Positions 8,439-19,496 of a stretch of DNA of 64,000 nucleotides are shown here, piece by piece (within the stretch, counting starts at the first letter, position 1; every line of letters starts with the position of its first letter). The position numbers were made by a program, and so were the translations under genes. The DNA comes from Vibrio sp. HDW18. Its GTDB lineage: Bacteria; Pseudomonadota; Gammaproteobacteria; Enterobacterales; Vibrionaceae. The notes below the pieces were generated by a model, which had not been told where the DNA came from, ran no database searches, and saw only the letters and a program-made list of their open reading frames with translations. The stretch is from the NCBI RefSeq assembly GCF_011306175.1, contig NZ_CP049913.1:434001-498000 (forward strand). The letters run 5' to 3'.

Positions 8439-9227
8439 ATGGCTAATTTGATTGAATTGCAGCAAATTTGCGTCAATTTTGAGCAGCGACGCGTACTGGA
8501 TCAGATCCAACTGACTCTGACTAAAGGTAAAATCACGACCCTCATTGGCCCCAATGGCGCGGGTAAGTCGACGCTGGTCAAAGTCATTTTGGGGTTACAA
8601 GAGATCAGCTCAGGCAAAATGATTCGCCAAGCTGGAATTCGTATCGGCTACGTACCACAAAAACTGAAACTCAATGATACTCTGCCACTCAGCGTCGAGC
8701 GTTTCTTACGCCTCGCTGGGCGCTTTACCCACCAACAATTAACTGCAGCACTAAGTTTAGTTGGTGGAGAACATCTACAACAGCATGATATGCATAAGCT
8801 GTCCGGTGGTGAAACGCAGCGTATATTACTGGCCAGAGCACTGTTACAACAACCGGATTTATTGGTATTAGATGAGCCAGCTCAAGGGGTGGATGTTCAA
8901 GGACAAATCGATTTATACGATCTTATCCATACGTTACGTAATCGTTTTGGCTGTGCGGTATTAATGGTTTCCCATGATTTACACTTAGTGATGGCGAAAA
9001 CTGATGAAGTCATTTGCTTACAGCATCATATTTGCTGCTCTGGCTCACCAGAAAACATCGCCCAACATCCCAGTTATTTGGCAATGTTTGGTCATCGCAG
9101 CCGTGAAACGCTGGCGTTTTACCAACACCATCACGAGCACCACCATCACGATCTTGCTGGTCAACCAGTGCAAGGTAAAGCCAGCGCTTGCTGCAATCAT
9201 TCACACGGTCACCATACTCATGATTGA
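8439..9227 (+). CDS. znuC: zinc ABC transporter ATPase ZnuC
   Basis: A 262-residue ABC ATPase with Walker [10 protein letters not shown] (about residues 38-46), signature LSGGE, Walker [11 protein letters not shown] and a switch His in MVSHD. The C-terminal tail is strikingly His-rich (HHHEHHHH and HSHGHHTHD), as usual for ZnuC, and may bind zinc. It overlaps znuB by 8 bp, indicating coupled translation. Confidence 0.96.
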   Translation: MANLIELQQICVNFEQRRVLDQIQLTLTKGKITTLIGPNGAGKSTLVKVILGLQEISSGKMIRQAGIRIGYVPQKLKLNDTLPLSVERFLRLAGRFTHQQLTAALSLVGGEHLQQHDMHKLSGGETQRILLARALLQQPDLLVLDEPAQGVDVQGQIDLYDLIHTLRNRFGCAVLMVSHDLHLVMAKTDEVICLQHHICCSGSPENIAQHPSYLAMFGHRSRETLAFYQHHHEHHHHDLAGQPVQGKASACCNHSHGHHTHD

Positions 9228-10002
9228 ACTTCTATTACCTTCTCTGCTTGCTGGACTTGGGATTGCGATCATTGCAGGCCCACTCGGCTCATTTGTCGTC
9301 TGGCGCAAAATGGCCTATTTTGGCGATACCCTTGCTCATGCCTCATTACTCGGCCTCGCATTAGGTTTTTTACTTGAGATTAATTTGTATCTGGCTTTAT
9401 TAGTGTGCTGTTTGGGCATGGCGACCCTTTTAGTCGCGATGCAAAAACAGACTATAATTGCCACCGATACATTATTGGGCATTATGGCGCACAGTGCTTT
9501 GTCGCTCGGTATGATTGCGGTGAGTTTCCTAGATCATGTCCGTATCGATTTAATGAGCTATCTGTTTGGTGATTTGTTGGCCATCTCCACATCCGATCTA
9601 ACCTTTATCTGGCTCGGTGTTGCTATCGTTAGCCTAATTGTTTACCTACTTTGGCACCCTCTACTCTCAACCAGTGTCAATGAAGAACTCGCCTTTGTCG
9701 AAGGAATCAATACCGATTTAATGCGCCTGATCCTAATGCTATTGATCGGTTTGGTGATTGCCGTGGGTATGAAGTTTGTTGGGGCGTTGATCATGGGGTC
9801 GCTGCTGATTATTCCTGCCGCTACTGCACGTCGCCTATCGCGTAGCCCTGAAGCGATGGCGGGTTGGGCCATCTTACTTGGCATGGTGAGCGTAGTGGGT
9901 GGGCTCGCCCTATCTTGGCATTTTGATACGCCAGCGGGTCCTTCGGTGGTGGTGTGTGCCGCTGGGTTATTCGTCTTGACTCAATTTAAGCGAGTCGCTT
10001 AA
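9220..10002 (+). CDS. znuB: zinc ABC transporter permease ZnuB
   Basis: A 260-residue inner-membrane permease of the ABC-3 family with several hydrophobic segments, starting [17 protein letters not shown]. The open frame continues far upstream inside znuC, but the ATG at 9220, overlapping the znuC stop, gives the family length and the conserved N-terminus. It forms the Zn(II) channel with ZnuC and receives zinc from ZnuA. Confidence 0.95.
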   Translation: MIELLLPSLLAGLGIAIIAGPLGSFVVWRKMAYFGDTLAHASLLGLALGFLLEINLYLALLVCCLGMATLLVAMQKQTIIATDTLLGIMAHSALSLGMIAVSFLDHVRIDLMSYLFGDLLAISTSDLTFIWLGVAIVSLIVYLLWHPLLSTSVNEELAFVEGINTDLMRLILMLLIGLVIAVGMKFVGALIMGSLLIIPAATARRLSRSPEAMAGWAILLGMVSVVGGLALSWHFDTPAGPSVVVCAAGLFVLTQFKRVA

Positions 10003-10053
10003 TCCGCTAGCAATTTAATTAACTGGTAACTTAATCAACTGACAGCTTAAATC

Positions 10054-10082
10054 ATTCGCCCCGATCTGAGATCGGGGCGAAT
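10054..10082. terminator. hairpin between convergent znuB and sucD
   Basis: A perfect 12-bp stem ATTCGCCCCGAT / ATCGGGGCGAAT with a five-base loop. T-runs on either side are weak. By position it is a shared end signal for znuCB and sucABCD. Confidence 0.6.
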
Positions 10083-10127
10083 GGTTACTCGGTGAGACTA
10101 ACTAACCAATCATCATAACCAGCAGCA

Positions 10128-11000
10128 TCACCAGCCGGTCACTTCACGCAGCGCTTTGCCAATGTCGGCCAGACTTTTTACTGTCTTCACACCCGCAGAT
10201 TCCAACGCAGCAAATTTCTCTTTCGCAGTACCTTTACCGCCAGAGATGATCGCACCAGCGTGTCCCATCCGCTTACCCGCAGGAGCGGTCACCCCTGCAA
10301 TGTAAGAGACGACTGGTTTAGTAACGTTGGTTTTGATAAATGCCGCCGCTTCTTCTTCAGCGGTGCCACCAATTTCTCCAATCATCACAATCGCTTCCGT
10401 TTCGGGGTCATCTTCAAACAGCTGCAGAATATCAATGAAATTCGATCCTGGGATCGGATCACCACCAATTCCGACACAGCTCGATTGTCCAAAACCTTCA
10501 TCGGTGGTTTGTTTGACCGCTTCATAGGTCAAGGTGCCAGAGCGAGAGACAATGCCCACTTTCCCCTTATGATGAATATGACCGGGCATAATACCAATCT
10601 TGCATTCATCAGGAGTGATCACTCCAGGGCAGTTAGGGCCGATCATCCGCACTCCGGTCTGCTCTAGTTTCACTTTGACCTCTAGCATATCCAGTGTTGG
10701 AATACCTTCGGTAATCGTGACAATCAGGCTAATGCCGGCATCGATAGCCTCTAAGATCGCATCTTTACAAAATGGCGCAGGAACATAAATGACGCTGGCG
10801 GTTGCCCCCGTCTGTTCAACCGCTTCGCGCACCGTGTTAAATACCGGTAAGCCTAAGTGAGTCGTCCCGCCTTTACTGGGTGAAACGCCGCCCACCATTT
10901 GTGTGCCGTAAGCCAGTGCCTGCTCTGAATGGAAAGTGCCTTGCCCTCCGGTAAAGCCCTGACAAATCACTTTGGTGTCTTTATTGATAAGAATCGACAT
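10128..11000 (-). CDS. sucD: succinyl-CoA synthetase alpha subunit
   Basis: A 290-residue subunit that converts succinyl-CoA to succinate with substrate-level phosphorylation. The N-terminal CoA-binding Rossmann part contains [14 protein letters not shown], the Cys region [11 protein letters not shown] follows, and the phosphohistidine segment is in [14 protein letters not shown]. The start overlaps the sucC stop by one base (TAATG). It is the last gene of sucABCD. Confidence 0.98.
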   Translation of the reverse strand: MSILINKDTKVICQGFTGGQGTFHSEQALAYGTQMVGGVSPSKGGTTHLGLPVFNTVREAVEQTGATASVIYVPAPFCKDAILEAIDAGISLIVTITEGIPTLDMLEVKVKLEQTGVRMIGPNCPGVITPDECKIGIMPGHIHHKGKVGIVSRSGTLTYEAVKQTTDEGFGQSSCVGIGGDPIPGSNFIDILQLFEDDPETEAIVMIGEIGGTAEEEAAAFIKTNVTKPVVSYIAGVTAPAGKRMGHAGAIISGGKGTAKEKFAALESAGVKTVKSLADIGKALREVTGW

Positions 11001-12166
11001 TATTTTCCCTCCGCAGCAGCAACCACTTTTTGCGCTGCATCAGTCAGTGATTCCGCAGCAATAATATCTAAACCAGAGGCCGCCAATCGCTGACGACCAA
11101 GCTCTGCGTTAGTGCCTTCAAGACGCACCACTACTGGCACACTGACGCCAACTTGTTTAACCGCACCAATAATGCCCTCGGCAATCATATCGCAGCGCAC
11201 AATGCCACCAAAAATATTCACCAGTACCGCTTTGACATGGGTATCAGACAAAATAATTTTAAACGCTTCGGCGACTCGCTCTTTGGTCGCACCACCACCC
11301 ACATCAAGGAAATTCGCAGGTTTACCACCGTGCAAATTGACAATATCCATCGTGCCCATCGCCAGTCCTGCACCATTCACCATACAGCCAACATTGCCAT
11401 CCAGAGCGACATAATTGAGCTCCCATTTCGCGGCATGGGCTTCACGCACATCTTCTTGAGAAGCATCATGCATCTGACGCAGTTTAGGCTGGCGAAACAT
11501 CGCATTTGAGTCGATATTGATCTTGCCATCTAGGCACAACAAATTGCCTTCTTGGGTAATAACCAATGGGTTAATTTCCAGCAGCGCGAGATCGTAGTGC
11601 ATAAACATCTCACCCAGACCGATGAAAATTTTCACAAACTGTTTGATTTGATCGCCTTGCAGACCGAGCTTAAACGCCAACTCGCGCCCTTGATAAGCTT
11701 GTGGGCCAACCAATGGATCGATCGCCATCTTATAAATAAGCTCTGGTGTGTGCTGTGCGACTTTCTCAATCTCCACGCCACCTTCGGTCGAAGCCATAAA
11801 AACAATGCGACGTGTTGAGCGATCCACCACCGCCCCTAAATAGAGTTCTTTAGCAATGTTAGAGGCTTCTTCCACCAAAATTTTCGACACTGGCTGACCT
11901 TGAGCATCGGTTTGATAAGTGACTAAATGATGACCTAACCACTTCTGCGCAAACGCTTTTACCCCTTCTTTACTGTCATGTAATTCCACGCCACCCGCTT
12001 TACCACGTCCACCGGCGTGAACTTGACATTTTACGACTTTCTTAACGCTGCTAATGCGTCCGGCGGCTTCAAACGCTTCTTGTGGCGTATCACAAGCGTA
12101 GCCTTCCGGTACCGGTAAACCGAATTCTGCAAACAGCTGTTTAGCTTGATACTCATGCAAATTCAT
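11000..12166 (-). CDS. sucC: succinyl-CoA synthetase beta subunit
   Basis: A 388-residue ATP-grasp subunit. The N-terminus [20 protein letters not shown], the nucleotide-binding [15 protein letters not shown] and the C-terminal [15 protein letters not shown] are family hallmarks. It pairs with SucD. A 160-bp gap with a hairpin separates it from sucB, so the distal pair could have separate expression control. Confidence 0.98.
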   Translation of the reverse strand: MNLHEYQAKQLFAEFGLPVPEGYACDTPQEAFEAAGRISSVKKVVKCQVHAGGRGKAGGVELHDSKEGVKAFAQKWLGHHLVTYQTDAQGQPVSKILVEEASNIAKELYLGAVVDRSTRRIVFMASTEGGVEIEKVAQHTPELIYKMAIDPLVGPQAYQGRELAFKLGLQGDQIKQFVKIFIGLGEMFMHYDLALLEINPLVITQEGNLLCLDGKINIDSNAMFRQPKLRQMHDASQEDVREAHAAKWELNYVALDGNVGCMVNGAGLAMGTMDIVNLHGGKPANFLDVGGGATKERVAEAFKIILSDTHVKAVLVNIFGGIVRCDMIAEGIIGAVKQVGVSVPVVVRLEGTNAELGRQRLAASGLDIIAAESLTDAAQKVVAAAEGK

Positions 12167-12268
12167 TGTGTTGTTCCATTTATTGATTATCTTCCATAGC
12201 GTTCACGGTGACTGAACTGTACGGTGGCTAAGCCATTTGAGCAAGCGGTCAACATTAAGCCGATATCA

Positions 12269-12293
12269 GGTCAGACATGATACATGCCTGACC
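12269..12293. other. inverted repeat in the sucB-sucC gap
   Basis: Arms GGTCAGACATG and CATGCCTGACC around ATA form an 11-bp stem with one mismatch inside the sucABCD transcript. No T-run follows, so an mRNA processing, stability or attenuation structure is more likely than a terminator. Confidence 0.5.
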
Positions 12294-12326
12294 AAAATCT
12301 CACTCAACCACTGACATTCACGCCAC

Positions 12327-13541
12327 TTAAACGTCCAGCAACAGACGAGCAGGATCTTCGAGCAGTGCTTTAATCGTTACCAAGAAACCCACCGATTCAC
12401 GACCATCAATTAAGCGGTGATCGTAAGACAGAGCGAGATACATCATCGGTAAGATTTCCATTTTACCATCCACCACCATCACGCGATCTTGGATTTTGTG
12501 CATACCTAAAATCGCAGCCTGCGGTGGGTTGATAATGGGTGTCGACATCAGCGAACCAAACACACCACCATTAGTGATGGTAAAGTTACCGCCCGTCAGC
12601 TCTTCAACTGTTAACTTACCATCGCGGCCTTTTTCAGATAACCCTTTGATACCTTTTTCAATTTGCGCCAAGCTCAAGCTATCGCAATCTTTCAGCACTG
12701 GGGTAACAAGGCCACGCGGTGTCGATACGGCAATACTGACATCAAAATAGTTGTGATAGACAATATCTTCACCATCCAGAGATGCATTCACCTCAGGATA
12801 GCGCTTGAGCGCTTCAGTTACCGCTTTCACAAAGAACGACATAAAACCGAGCCGGATCCCATGGCGCTTTTCAAACACATCTTGATATTGCTGGCGCATC
12901 TCCATGATCGGCTTCATGTTGACTTCGTTAAACGTCGTGAGCATCGCGGTGCTATTTTTCGCTTCTAACAAACGCTCGGCAATCCGCTTACGCAGCCGGG
13001 TCATTGGGACGCGCTTCTCGGTACGGCCAGTGCTAGACTCTGCCACAACCATGGTAGCAGGTGCCACTATCGCAACGGGTGCCGACGTCGCTGCCAAATG
13101 GGCCTGAATATCTTCCCGGGTAATACGACCACCGACTCCAGAGCCTTTAACTTGATCAGCGAGTAAATTATGCTCAGCTAACAAACGGCGGGCGGTTGGA
13201 CTGAGCGCATTACTACTTTCCTCACTCAGCGTTGCTTTATGGCGTTTATCGGGTGACGGTTGGGTCGCATCTGGCGAATCTTGAGTAGGCTCACCGGCAA
13301 TCGCACTCAGCTTTAAGCGGGCCAATAGCTGTTTTGATAATACTGTCGCCCCTTCTGGCTCTAGAATTACCTCCAACACTCCAGCCTCAGGAGCCGGGAC
13401 TTCCAGTACCACTTTGTCCGTTTCAATATCCACAATCACTTCGTCACGCGCAACGAAATCGCCCGGCTGTTTATGCCAAGTCGCCACCGTGGCATCTGCG
13501 ACGGATTCAGGCAAATCTGGAACCAGAATTTCAATGGTCAT
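12327..13541 (-). CDS. sucB: dihydrolipoyl succinyltransferase (E2 of 2-oxoglutarate dehydrogenase)
   Basis: A 404-residue protein with an N-terminal lipoyl domain (lipoyl Lys in [11 protein letters not shown], about residue 43), a peripheral-subunit-binding domain ([13 protein letters not shown]...GRITREDI, about 115-150) and a catalytic core ending with the active-site [11 protein letters not shown]. It transfers succinyl groups to CoA. It begins 28 bp after sucA with AAGGAAGAG as ribosome-binding site. Confidence 0.98.
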   Translation of the reverse strand: MTIEILVPDLPESVADATVATWHKQPGDFVARDEVIVDIETDKVVLEVPAPEAGVLEVILEPEGATVLSKQLLARLKLSAIAGEPTQDSPDATQPSPDKRHKATLSEESSNALSPTARRLLAEHNLLADQVKGSGVGGRITREDIQAHLAATSAPVAIVAPATMVVAESSTGRTEKRVPMTRLRKRIAERLLEAKNSTAMLTTFNEVNMKPIMEMRQQYQDVFEKRHGIRLGFMSFFVKAVTEALKRYPEVNASLDGEDIVYHNYFDVSIAVSTPRGLVTPVLKDCDSLSLAQIEKGIKGLSEKGRDGKLTVEELTGGNFTITNGGVFGSLMSTPIINPPQAAILGMHKIQDRVMVVDGKMEILPMMYLALSYDHRLIDGRESVGFLVTIKALLEDPARLLLDV

Positions 13542-13569
13542 AATCGTCTCTTCCTTATACTTCTCGTTC

Positions 13570-16380
13570 TTAGGCTAAGTTTAGCGCGTCTTCAAGCAAC
13601 GCTTTTTGTTGTTTCATATGCAGTGACATATAGCCAACCGCAGTCGATGCTGAAGCAGGACGACCGGCGTATTTCAGCTCGGCACCTGCGGGGATTGCTG
13701 CGCGGAAATTGTGTTGGCTACTGTACCAAGCCCCTTGGTTTTGAGGCTCTTCCTGACACCAGACGTAATCCAATACATTCGGGTAATCGGCAATCGCCGC
13801 TTGTACATCGTCCAGTGGGAAAGGATAGAGCTGCTCAATACGCACTAACGCGACATTTTGCTGCTGATTGGTTCGGCGTTGCTCAAGTAAGTCGTAGTAA
13901 ACCTTACCAGAGCAAAATACTACCCGCTTGACTTGCGTCGCCTCTAAATGGTCGATTTCAGCAATGGCTGGCTGGAACGTGCCATCGGTTAGCTCTTGTA
14001 CACTCGACACACATAATGGATGACGCAGCAAAGACTTAGGCGACATCACCACCAGTGGCCGACGCATTGGGCGCACAACTTGGCGGCGCAGCATGTGGTA
14101 TACCTGCGCGGGGGTCGATGGCACCACCACCTGCATGTTTTGCTCAGCACATAATTGCAAATAGCGCTCTAAACGTGCTGAAGAGTGTTCAGGGCCTTGC
14201 CCTTCATAGCCATGTGGTAACAACATGGTTAGGCCGCATAAACGTCCCCATTTTTGCTCACCTGACGAAATGAACTGATCGATCACCACCTGCGCCCCAT
14301 TGGCAAAGTCACCAAACTGGGCTTCCCATACGGTTAAACCACTGGGTTCCGCCGTTGCATAACCATACTCAAATGCCAATACTGCTTCTTCGGATAGCAC
14401 AGAGTCGTACACTTCAAACGGACCTTGGCCAGCATGGATTTGCGTCAATGGAATATAAGTACTGGCATCATTTTGGTTGTGCAGCACGGCATGACGATGA
14501 AAAAAGGTTCCACGACCGGAATCTTGCCCAGAAATGCGGATGCGTTTTCCTTCGTCGAGTAACGTCGCGTAAGCTAGGGTTTCCGCCATTCCCCAATCCA
14601 ACATTTTTTCGCCAGCCATCATCGCTAAGCGGTCTTGATAGATTTTTTCAACTCGGCTATGCAGAACATGGCTGTCTGGATATTGGCACACTCGGCGACC
14701 GAGATCTTGCAATCGTGTCATCGCAAATGCGTTCTGCCATGGGGTTGTCCAATCATGGCCAAGGTATGGCGACCAATCCACCGAATGCATCGCCATGGGT
14801 CGCCACTCTTTGACCACCACCTCACCGCGATCTAACGCATCACGGTATTCATTGACCAGTTGCGTAGCGGTTTCGAGCGAGCACTCACCACGCTCAGTCA
14901 ACACATCAGCATACAATTTACGCGGGGTCGGATGTTTTTTGATTTTTTGGTACATCAGCGGCTGCGTGGCATTCGGCTCATCCGCTTCGTTATGACCATG
15001 ACGACGATAACACACCAGATCGATGACCACATCGCGCTTAAATTGATTGCGATAATCCAAGGCTAAGCGAGTGACGAAAGCGACCGCTTCCGGATCGTCT
15101 GAATTTACGTGAAAAATGGGAGCCTGAACCATTTTGGCAATATCGGTACAGTACATCGTTGAGCGCGTATCGCGTGGATTAGAAGTGGTAAAACCGACTT
15201 GATTGTTGATCACAATCCGCACCGTACCGCCGACATAGAAACCACGCGCTTGTGACATATTGAAGGTTTCGGCCACCACGCCTTGCCCTGCAATCGCCGA
15301 GTCACCATGAATGGTGATCGGCAAGACTTTACTGCCATCTTGGTCACCTAAGCGATCTTGCCGGGCGCGTACCGAACCCATCACCACTGGATTCACAATT
15401 TCTAGGTGGGACGGGTTAAACGCTAAAACTAAATGAACATCGCCACCTGGCGTCGCAAAATCTGCCGAGAAACCCTGATGGTATTTGACATCCCCAGTCC
15501 CCCATCCTTCGGCATGCTTGCCTGCAAATTCATCAAACAGATCTTGTGGTTTTTTACCCAGCACGTTCACCAGCATGTTCAAACGACCACGGTGTGCCAT
15601 GCCAATCACCACTTCTCGCATGCCACTTGCACCTGCCTGGCGGATCAGCTCTTTGGTCATTGGCACTAAAGCGTCCCCCCCTTCTAAAGAGAAACGTTTG
15701 GCACCTGGAAACTTCGCACCAAGATAGCGCTCAAGGCCTTCCGCGGCGGTGAGCTCTTCAAGGAAAGTTTGCTTTTCTTGCTGGGTAAATGCTGGACGAC
15801 CAACCACTGGCTCCAAACGTTGCTGGATCCAACGCTTCTGCTCCGTATCGGTGATATGCATATACTCTGCCCCCATCGCACCACAATAGATGTTTTGCAA
15901 CGATTGGTGGATCTCTTGCAGTTGCATGGTCTCCTGGCCGATAGCAAAAGAGCCGACATTAAAAGTGGCTTGTAAATCTTCTTGGGTTAAAGAATGAAAT
16001 AGTGGATTCAGTTCTGCGATGTCAGGACGCTGCCATAAACCGAGCGGATCCAATTGCGCGGCTTCATGGCCGCGAAAGCGGTATGCATTGATGAGCTGTA
16101 AAACTTTAACTTGTTTTGCATCGACTTCAGGATCACTCACTTGGGCACTGTAATGCTTGCTCTCTTGCGCGAGCCGTCGGAAGTAGTCACGAACCCGTGA
16201 GTGTGGTTGTTCCACCACATTGCTGGAGTGCACAGGCAACTCCTCAAACACACGTTTCCACTCATTACTCACCAGATCGGGATCACTGAGATACAATTCG
16301 TAGAGATCCTCTACATAAGTTGCATTAGCGCCAGCCAAATGTGAAGACTCGAGCCATGCCTTCATCACGCTATTGTGCAT
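13570..16380 (-). CDS. sucA: 2-oxoglutarate dehydrogenase E1 component
   Basis: A 936-residue thiamine-diphosphate enzyme that decarboxylates 2-oxoglutarate. The N-terminus [30 protein letters not shown] (about residue 260) and the thiamine-binding region around [13 protein letters not shown] are intact, and the length is normal. AGGGA precedes the ATG. Normally sdhB lies directly upstream on the same strand. Here only a relic of sdhB is present, so sucA now starts the operon and must rely on a promoter within 16381-17190. Confidence 0.98.
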   Translation of the reverse strand: MHNSVMKAWLESSHLAGANATYVEDLYELYLSDPDLVSNEWKRVFEELPVHSSNVVEQPHSRVRDYFRRLAQESKHYSAQVSDPEVDAKQVKVLQLINAYRFRGHEAAQLDPLGLWQRPDIAELNPLFHSLTQEDLQATFNVGSFAIGQETMQLQEIHQSLQNIYCGAMGAEYMHITDTEQKRWIQQRLEPVVGRPAFTQQEKQTFLEELTAAEGLERYLGAKFPGAKRFSLEGGDALVPMTKELIRQAGASGMREVVIGMAHRGRLNMLVNVLGKKPQDLFDEFAGKHAEGWGTGDVKYHQGFSADFATPGGDVHLVLAFNPSHLEIVNPVVMGSVRARQDRLGDQDGSKVLPITIHGDSAIAGQGVVAETFNMSQARGFYVGGTVRIVINNQVGFTTSNPRDTRSTMYCTDIAKMVQAPIFHVNSDDPEAVAFVTRLALDYRNQFKRDVVIDLVCYRRHGHNEADEPNATQPLMYQKIKKHPTPRKLYADVLTERGECSLETATQLVNEYRDALDRGEVVVKEWRPMAMHSVDWSPYLGHDWTTPWQNAFAMTRLQDLGRRVCQYPDSHVLHSRVEKIYQDRLAMMAGEKMLDWGMAETLAYATLLDEGKRIRISGQDSGRGTFFHRHAVLHNQNDASTYIPLTQIHAGQGPFEVYDSVLSEEAVLAFEYGYATAEPSGLTVWEAQFGDFANGAQVVIDQFISSGEQKWGRLCGLTMLLPHGYEGQGPEHSSARLERYLQLCAEQNMQVVVPSTPAQVYHMLRRQVVRPMRRPLVVMSPKSLLRHPLCVSSVQELTDGTFQPAIAEIDHLEATQVKRVVFCSGKVYYDLLEQRRTNQQQNVALVRIEQLYPFPLDDVQAAIADYPNVLDYVWCQEEPQNQGAWYSSQHNFRAAIPAGAELKYAGRPASASTAVGYMSLHMKQQKALLEDALNLA

Positions 16381-16466
16381 TTTTTTCCCTTAATCAGTTG
16401 TTTTCACGTTTGCTACGGTCTGCGCCGAGCTACACAAAGCAGACGCTAACGCCTGCAATCTTCAAT

Positions 16467-16640
16467 TTAAGCCGCACGATGGATGGATTGAAACTGAATA
16501 TCTCTCATCGCTTGGGTTGGATTCAAACCTTTAAGGCAAACACTGACACAATTCATAATACCGTGGCAACGAAAAACGCTAAATGTATCATCAAGATCCG
16601 ATAAACGTTGCTCTGTTTTAAAAGCTTGCCACCCAGCCAT
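16467..16640 (-). pseudogene. sdhB: sdhB 3'-end relic (succinate dehydrogenase iron-sulfur subunit)
   Basis: Translating the minus strand just upstream of sucA gives a 57-codon frame whose last ~50 codons match the C-terminus of SdhB. Read in order, it has TEQRLSDLDDTFSVFRCHG, then IMNCVSVCLKGLNPTQAM, then a tail ending HRAA and TAA. The cysteines of the last Fe-S motif are kept, but the invariant CPKG is CLKG and the tail after NPT has drifted. Homology stops near 16616, and an in-frame TAG sits at 16641-16643. The rest of sdhB and all of sdhCDA are absent before gltA. This is a fragment, not a functional gene. Confidence 0.88.
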
Positions 16641-16720
16641 CTATAAATGGCTTAATATTCGATAGAGCGATCGTAAAACTGTGTTATGTCGATAATCAAG
16701 CTTGGTCTGTCAATCTCAAA

Positions 16721-16848
16721 TATACCCTTCATACTTGAAGCTGCAGCGGTGTTAGCTACGTTCGTTCACCCCAATCACATAGTTTGTCTATGCTCATGGG
16801 GACTCACTCACTTTCCGCCTACCTGCAACTCCAAGTTGTTTGGGTATA
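16721..16848. repeat. ERIC element, copy B (full length)
   Basis: A 128-bp copy, nearly identical to copy A, with ends TATACCC / GGGTATA. It lies about 80 bp from the sdhB relic inside the interval where sdhCDAB should be, so it may be linked to the deletion or have inserted afterwards. Confidence 0.92.
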
Positions 16849-17194
16849 ACAACACGCTGATTAACATTTAAACAACACATCAACCAGTAAATTATCAAGG
16901 TAACGGCCATTTAACTATTTCATTCAAGGCTGAAATATCAGCATAACATATCTCTATTCCCTTGAATTTATAGGCCTAACAGTAAATTTATTCGCCAAAC
17001 CCAGACTGCAACATTTTAGTACAGTTGATTTAACAAGTTCTGCCGCATGGAACATATTTTTAACTTTAGCACGGTAAAAAATCAAAGTGACTGCACACAT
17101 CAGAGGACAAGCATTGACTTTGCCTGAGATCAGACGTACAAGAATCACACACAAAGATCCTGGACGGATTAAATAACAAACAAAGGAGATGGTT
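16849..17194. other. gltA leader and remaining upstream region
   Basis: I see no gene in these 346 bases on either strand. The stretch should contain the gltA promoter and perhaps what is left of the old sdhC promoter facing sucA. AAAGGAG at 17182-17188 is the gltA ribosome-binding site. No convincing sdhC coding remnant was found. Confidence 0.6.
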
Positions 17195-18487
17195 ATGGCG
17201 GATCAGAAAGCGACCCTGCACATTGAAGGTAAAGCGCCAATCGAATTGCCGATAATGGATGGTTCTCTTGGCCCACAAGTCATCGACGTTCGCACCTTAG
17301 GCGCCAACGGCTACTTTACTTTTGACCCAGGCTTTCTTGCCACTGCATCTTGTGAGTCTCAAATTACCTACATCGATGGCAATAAAGGTATTTTATTGCA
17401 TCGTGGTTACCCGATCGATCAGCTCGCCAATAACGCGGACTACTTAGAAGTGTGCTACATCCTTCTGTACGGTGAGGCGCCAAATCGCAAGCAATATGAA
17501 GAATTCAAAAAAATCGTAACTCGCCACACTATGGTACACGAACAGATCGCCAGCTTTTTCCACGGCTTCCGCCGTGATGCACACCCAATGGCGGTAATGT
17601 GTGGTGTAGTTGGTGCGTTAGCGGCGTTTTATCACGATTCACTCGATAACAACAACGATACCCATCGAGAAATCGCGGCTTATCGTCTGCTGTCAAAAAT
17701 GCCAACCTTGGCCGCAATGTGTTACAAATATTCAGTCGGTCAGCCGTTTATCTATCCACGTAATGACTTGAGTTACGCAGAAAACTTTTTACATATGATG
17801 TTTGCGACTCCTTGTGAGGAGTATGAAGTTAACCCCATCGTCGCACGTGCCATGGATAAGATTTTTACTTTGCACGCCGACCATGAGCAAAATGCCTCCA
17901 CCTCTACTGTACGTTTGGCCGGGTCATCGGGAGCGAACCCATTTGCCTGTATCGCTGCAGGGATTGCTTCTCTGTGGGGGCCTGCTCACGGTGGCGCGAA
18001 TGAGGCATGTTTACGTATGCTGGAAGAGATCGGCTCAGTCGATAAAATTCCGGAGTATGTCCGACGTGCGAAAGATAAAGATGATCCTTTCCGTTTGATG
18101 GGCTTTGGTCATCGGGTCTATAAAAACTATGACCCACGCGCAACGGTCATGCGCGAAGCGTGCCACGAAGTGCTCAAAGAGTTGAATATTCAAGATCCGC
18201 TACTGGATGTCGCCTTGGAATTGGAGCGTATTGCCCTGTCTGACAGCTATTTTATCGACAAAAAACTCTACCCGAATGTCGATTTTTACTCTGGTATTAT
18301 TCTTAAAGCGATCGGTATTCCTATCTCAATGTTTACCGTGATCTTTGCTATGTCACGAACCATAGGTTGGATTGCGCACTGGAATGAGATGCACAGCGAT
18401 CCAGACAACCGCATCGGTCGTCCACGTCAGTTGTACACTGGTCAACAATTACGTGATTTCCTACCATTGCATGAACGCCATTCGTGA
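17195..18487 (+). CDS. gltA: citrate synthase (type II)
   Basis: A 430-residue hexameric, NADH-sensitive-type citrate synthase that condenses oxaloacetate and acetyl-CoA. The N-terminus [19 protein letters not shown], the catalytic region [12 protein letters not shown] and [15 protein letters not shown] are conserved. An in-frame ATG at 17189 sits directly against the Shine-Dalgarno sequence; the ATG at 17195, six bases from AAAGGAG, gives the usual start. It is divergent from sucABCD. Confidence 0.97.
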   Translation: MADQKATLHIEGKAPIELPIMDGSLGPQVIDVRTLGANGYFTFDPGFLATASCESQITYIDGNKGILLHRGYPIDQLANNADYLEVCYILLYGEAPNRKQYEEFKKIVTRHTMVHEQIASFFHGFRRDAHPMAVMCGVVGALAAFYHDSLDNNNDTHREIAAYRLLSKMPTLAAMCYKYSVGQPFIYPRNDLSYAENFLHMMFATPCEEYEVNPIVARAMDKIFTLHADHEQNASTSTVRLAGSSGANPFACIAAGIASLWGPAHGGANEACLRMLEEIGSVDKIPEYVRRAKDKDDPFRLMGFGHRVYKNYDPRATVMREACHEVLKELNIQDPLLDVALELERIALSDSYFIDKKLYPNVDFYSGIILKAIGIPISMFTVIFAMSRTIGWIAHWNEMHSDPDNRIGRPRQLYTGQQLRDFLPLHERHS

Positions 18488-18520
18488 TCCTAATCGGTGA
18501 TCCATCACGCCACTGATATA

Positions 18521-18551
18521 CAACTAGAGCGAGGTCATCTCGCTCTAGTTG
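18521..18551. terminator. hairpin after gltA
   Basis: A 13-bp perfect stem CAACTAGAGCGAG / CTCGCTCTAGTTG with a five-base loop lies 33 bp past the gltA stop and 48 bp from the convergent ybgI stop. No T-run is present, so it may stabilise 3' ends rather than terminate alone. Confidence 0.6.
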
Positions 18552-18599
18552 ATATGGCCACCCTTAAATCACCACCTAAGGCGGTGAGCATGCTGAGCA

Positions 18600-19358
18600 C
18601 TACACCGGATTATCAATATCAATAAAGGTAACATCGAGTCCGTGATGTTGTGCCAACCATTCCCCTAACGCTTTAATTCCGTAACGTTCAGTCGCATGAT
18701 GGCCCGCTGAAAAATAGTGAATCGACTGTTCACGTGCCGCATAAGTGGTACGCTCCGAGATCTCTCCGGAGATAAACGCATCGAGGCCACGACTGGCCGC
18801 CAACTCAATGTAATCTTGTCCACCACCGGTACACCAACCGATCGTTTCAATCAACTTATCCGCTTGCTCAGGAGCAATGTGCAACGGTGCTCGATTAAGG
18901 GTTTGTTCAATTCGCTGTGCAAATTGTTGTGCAGTCAATGGTGAAGCTAAGCGACCAAACATCGCCACCGATTGCGGATGCCCTTCCAAACCACCTTCAA
19001 CACAAATTCCTAAGCGCTGGGCTAATTGTGCATTATTGCCCAGTTGTGGATGGATATCTAAAGGCAGATGGTATGCATATAAGTTGAGCTCATTTTGGAT
19101 CAGGGTACGGATGCGGCGACCTTTCATACCGCGGATAGCCTCCGGCTCACTTTTCCAAAAATAACCGTGGTGGACTAACAACGCATCGGCATTGTGCTCG
19201 ATCGCCGCCTCGATTAAAGCCAAGCTGGCCGTCACTCCGGTAACAATCCGTTGCACCTGAGTTTTACCTTCAATTTGCAAACCGTTAGGACAGTAATCTT
19301 TGATTAACTGTGGTGACAATGTCTCATTTAGCAAAGCTTCTAGCTGTAAATTGTTCAT
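18600..19358 (-). CDS. ybgI: NIF3-like dinuclear metal-centre protein YbgI
   Basis: A 252-residue NIF3 family protein. Conserved segments are DYCPNGLQIEG (near residue 22), DALLVHHGYFWKSE (metal-binding His pair), LPLDIHPQLGNNAQLA, and near the C-terminus FSAGHHATERYGIKAL. The E. coli homologue forms a toroidal hexamer with two metals per subunit, and its reaction is still unclear. A start four codons upstream is possible, but the MNNLQLE start fits homologues best; neither has a strong ribosome-binding site. Confidence 0.9.
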   Translation of the reverse strand: MNNLQLEALLNETLSPQLIKDYCPNGLQIEGKTQVQRIVTGVTASLALIEAAIEHNADALLVHHGYFWKSEPEAIRGMKGRRIRTLIQNELNLYAYHLPLDIHPQLGNNAQLAQRLGICVEGGLEGHPQSVAMFGRLASPLTAQQFAQRIEQTLNRAPLHIAPEQADKLIETIGWCTGGGQDYIELAASRGLDAFISGEISERTTYAAREQSIHYFSAGHHATERYGIKALGEWLAQHHGLDVTFIDIDNPV

Positions 19359-19452
19359 CTTGTAATCCATTGAGCAGCAGAGTGGAATATCTCAAGGCCA
19401 TCCACGTTTAGGCTTGCTGTATCATACAAATTATTAAGCGATATAAAAGACA

Positions 19453-19480
19453 AAGGGGCGATGTCAGCGCCCCTTATTTT
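19453..19480. terminator. terminator downstream of pgm
   Basis: The stem AAGGGGCG / CGCCCCTT with a seven-base loop, followed on the minus strand by TTTGTCTTTT, lies just past the pgm stop. Confidence 0.75.
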
Positions 19481-19496
19481 CATCCTCACAGTTCGG

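Noticed and set aside
8400..8440. Possible Fur box between znuA and znuC
   Set aside because: The palindrome core (TGTTA...TAACA) and neighbouring zinc genes fit Zur better than Fur.
9004..9219. N-terminal extension of ZnuB inside znuC
   Set aside because: The extra 72 codons overlap znuC and lack the permease pattern; the ATG at 9220 gives the conserved N-terminus and family length.
16686..16871. A 61-codon plus-strand frame next to the sdhB relic
   Set aside because: It is the ERIC element read as protein; the same residues appear in the other ERIC copies.
16954..17154. Minus-strand frame possibly representing an sdhC remnant
   Set aside because: The translation shows no SdhC pattern (no RPVNLDL-like N-terminus or heme-binding His-Arg motif), so I did not extend the relic call to sdhC.
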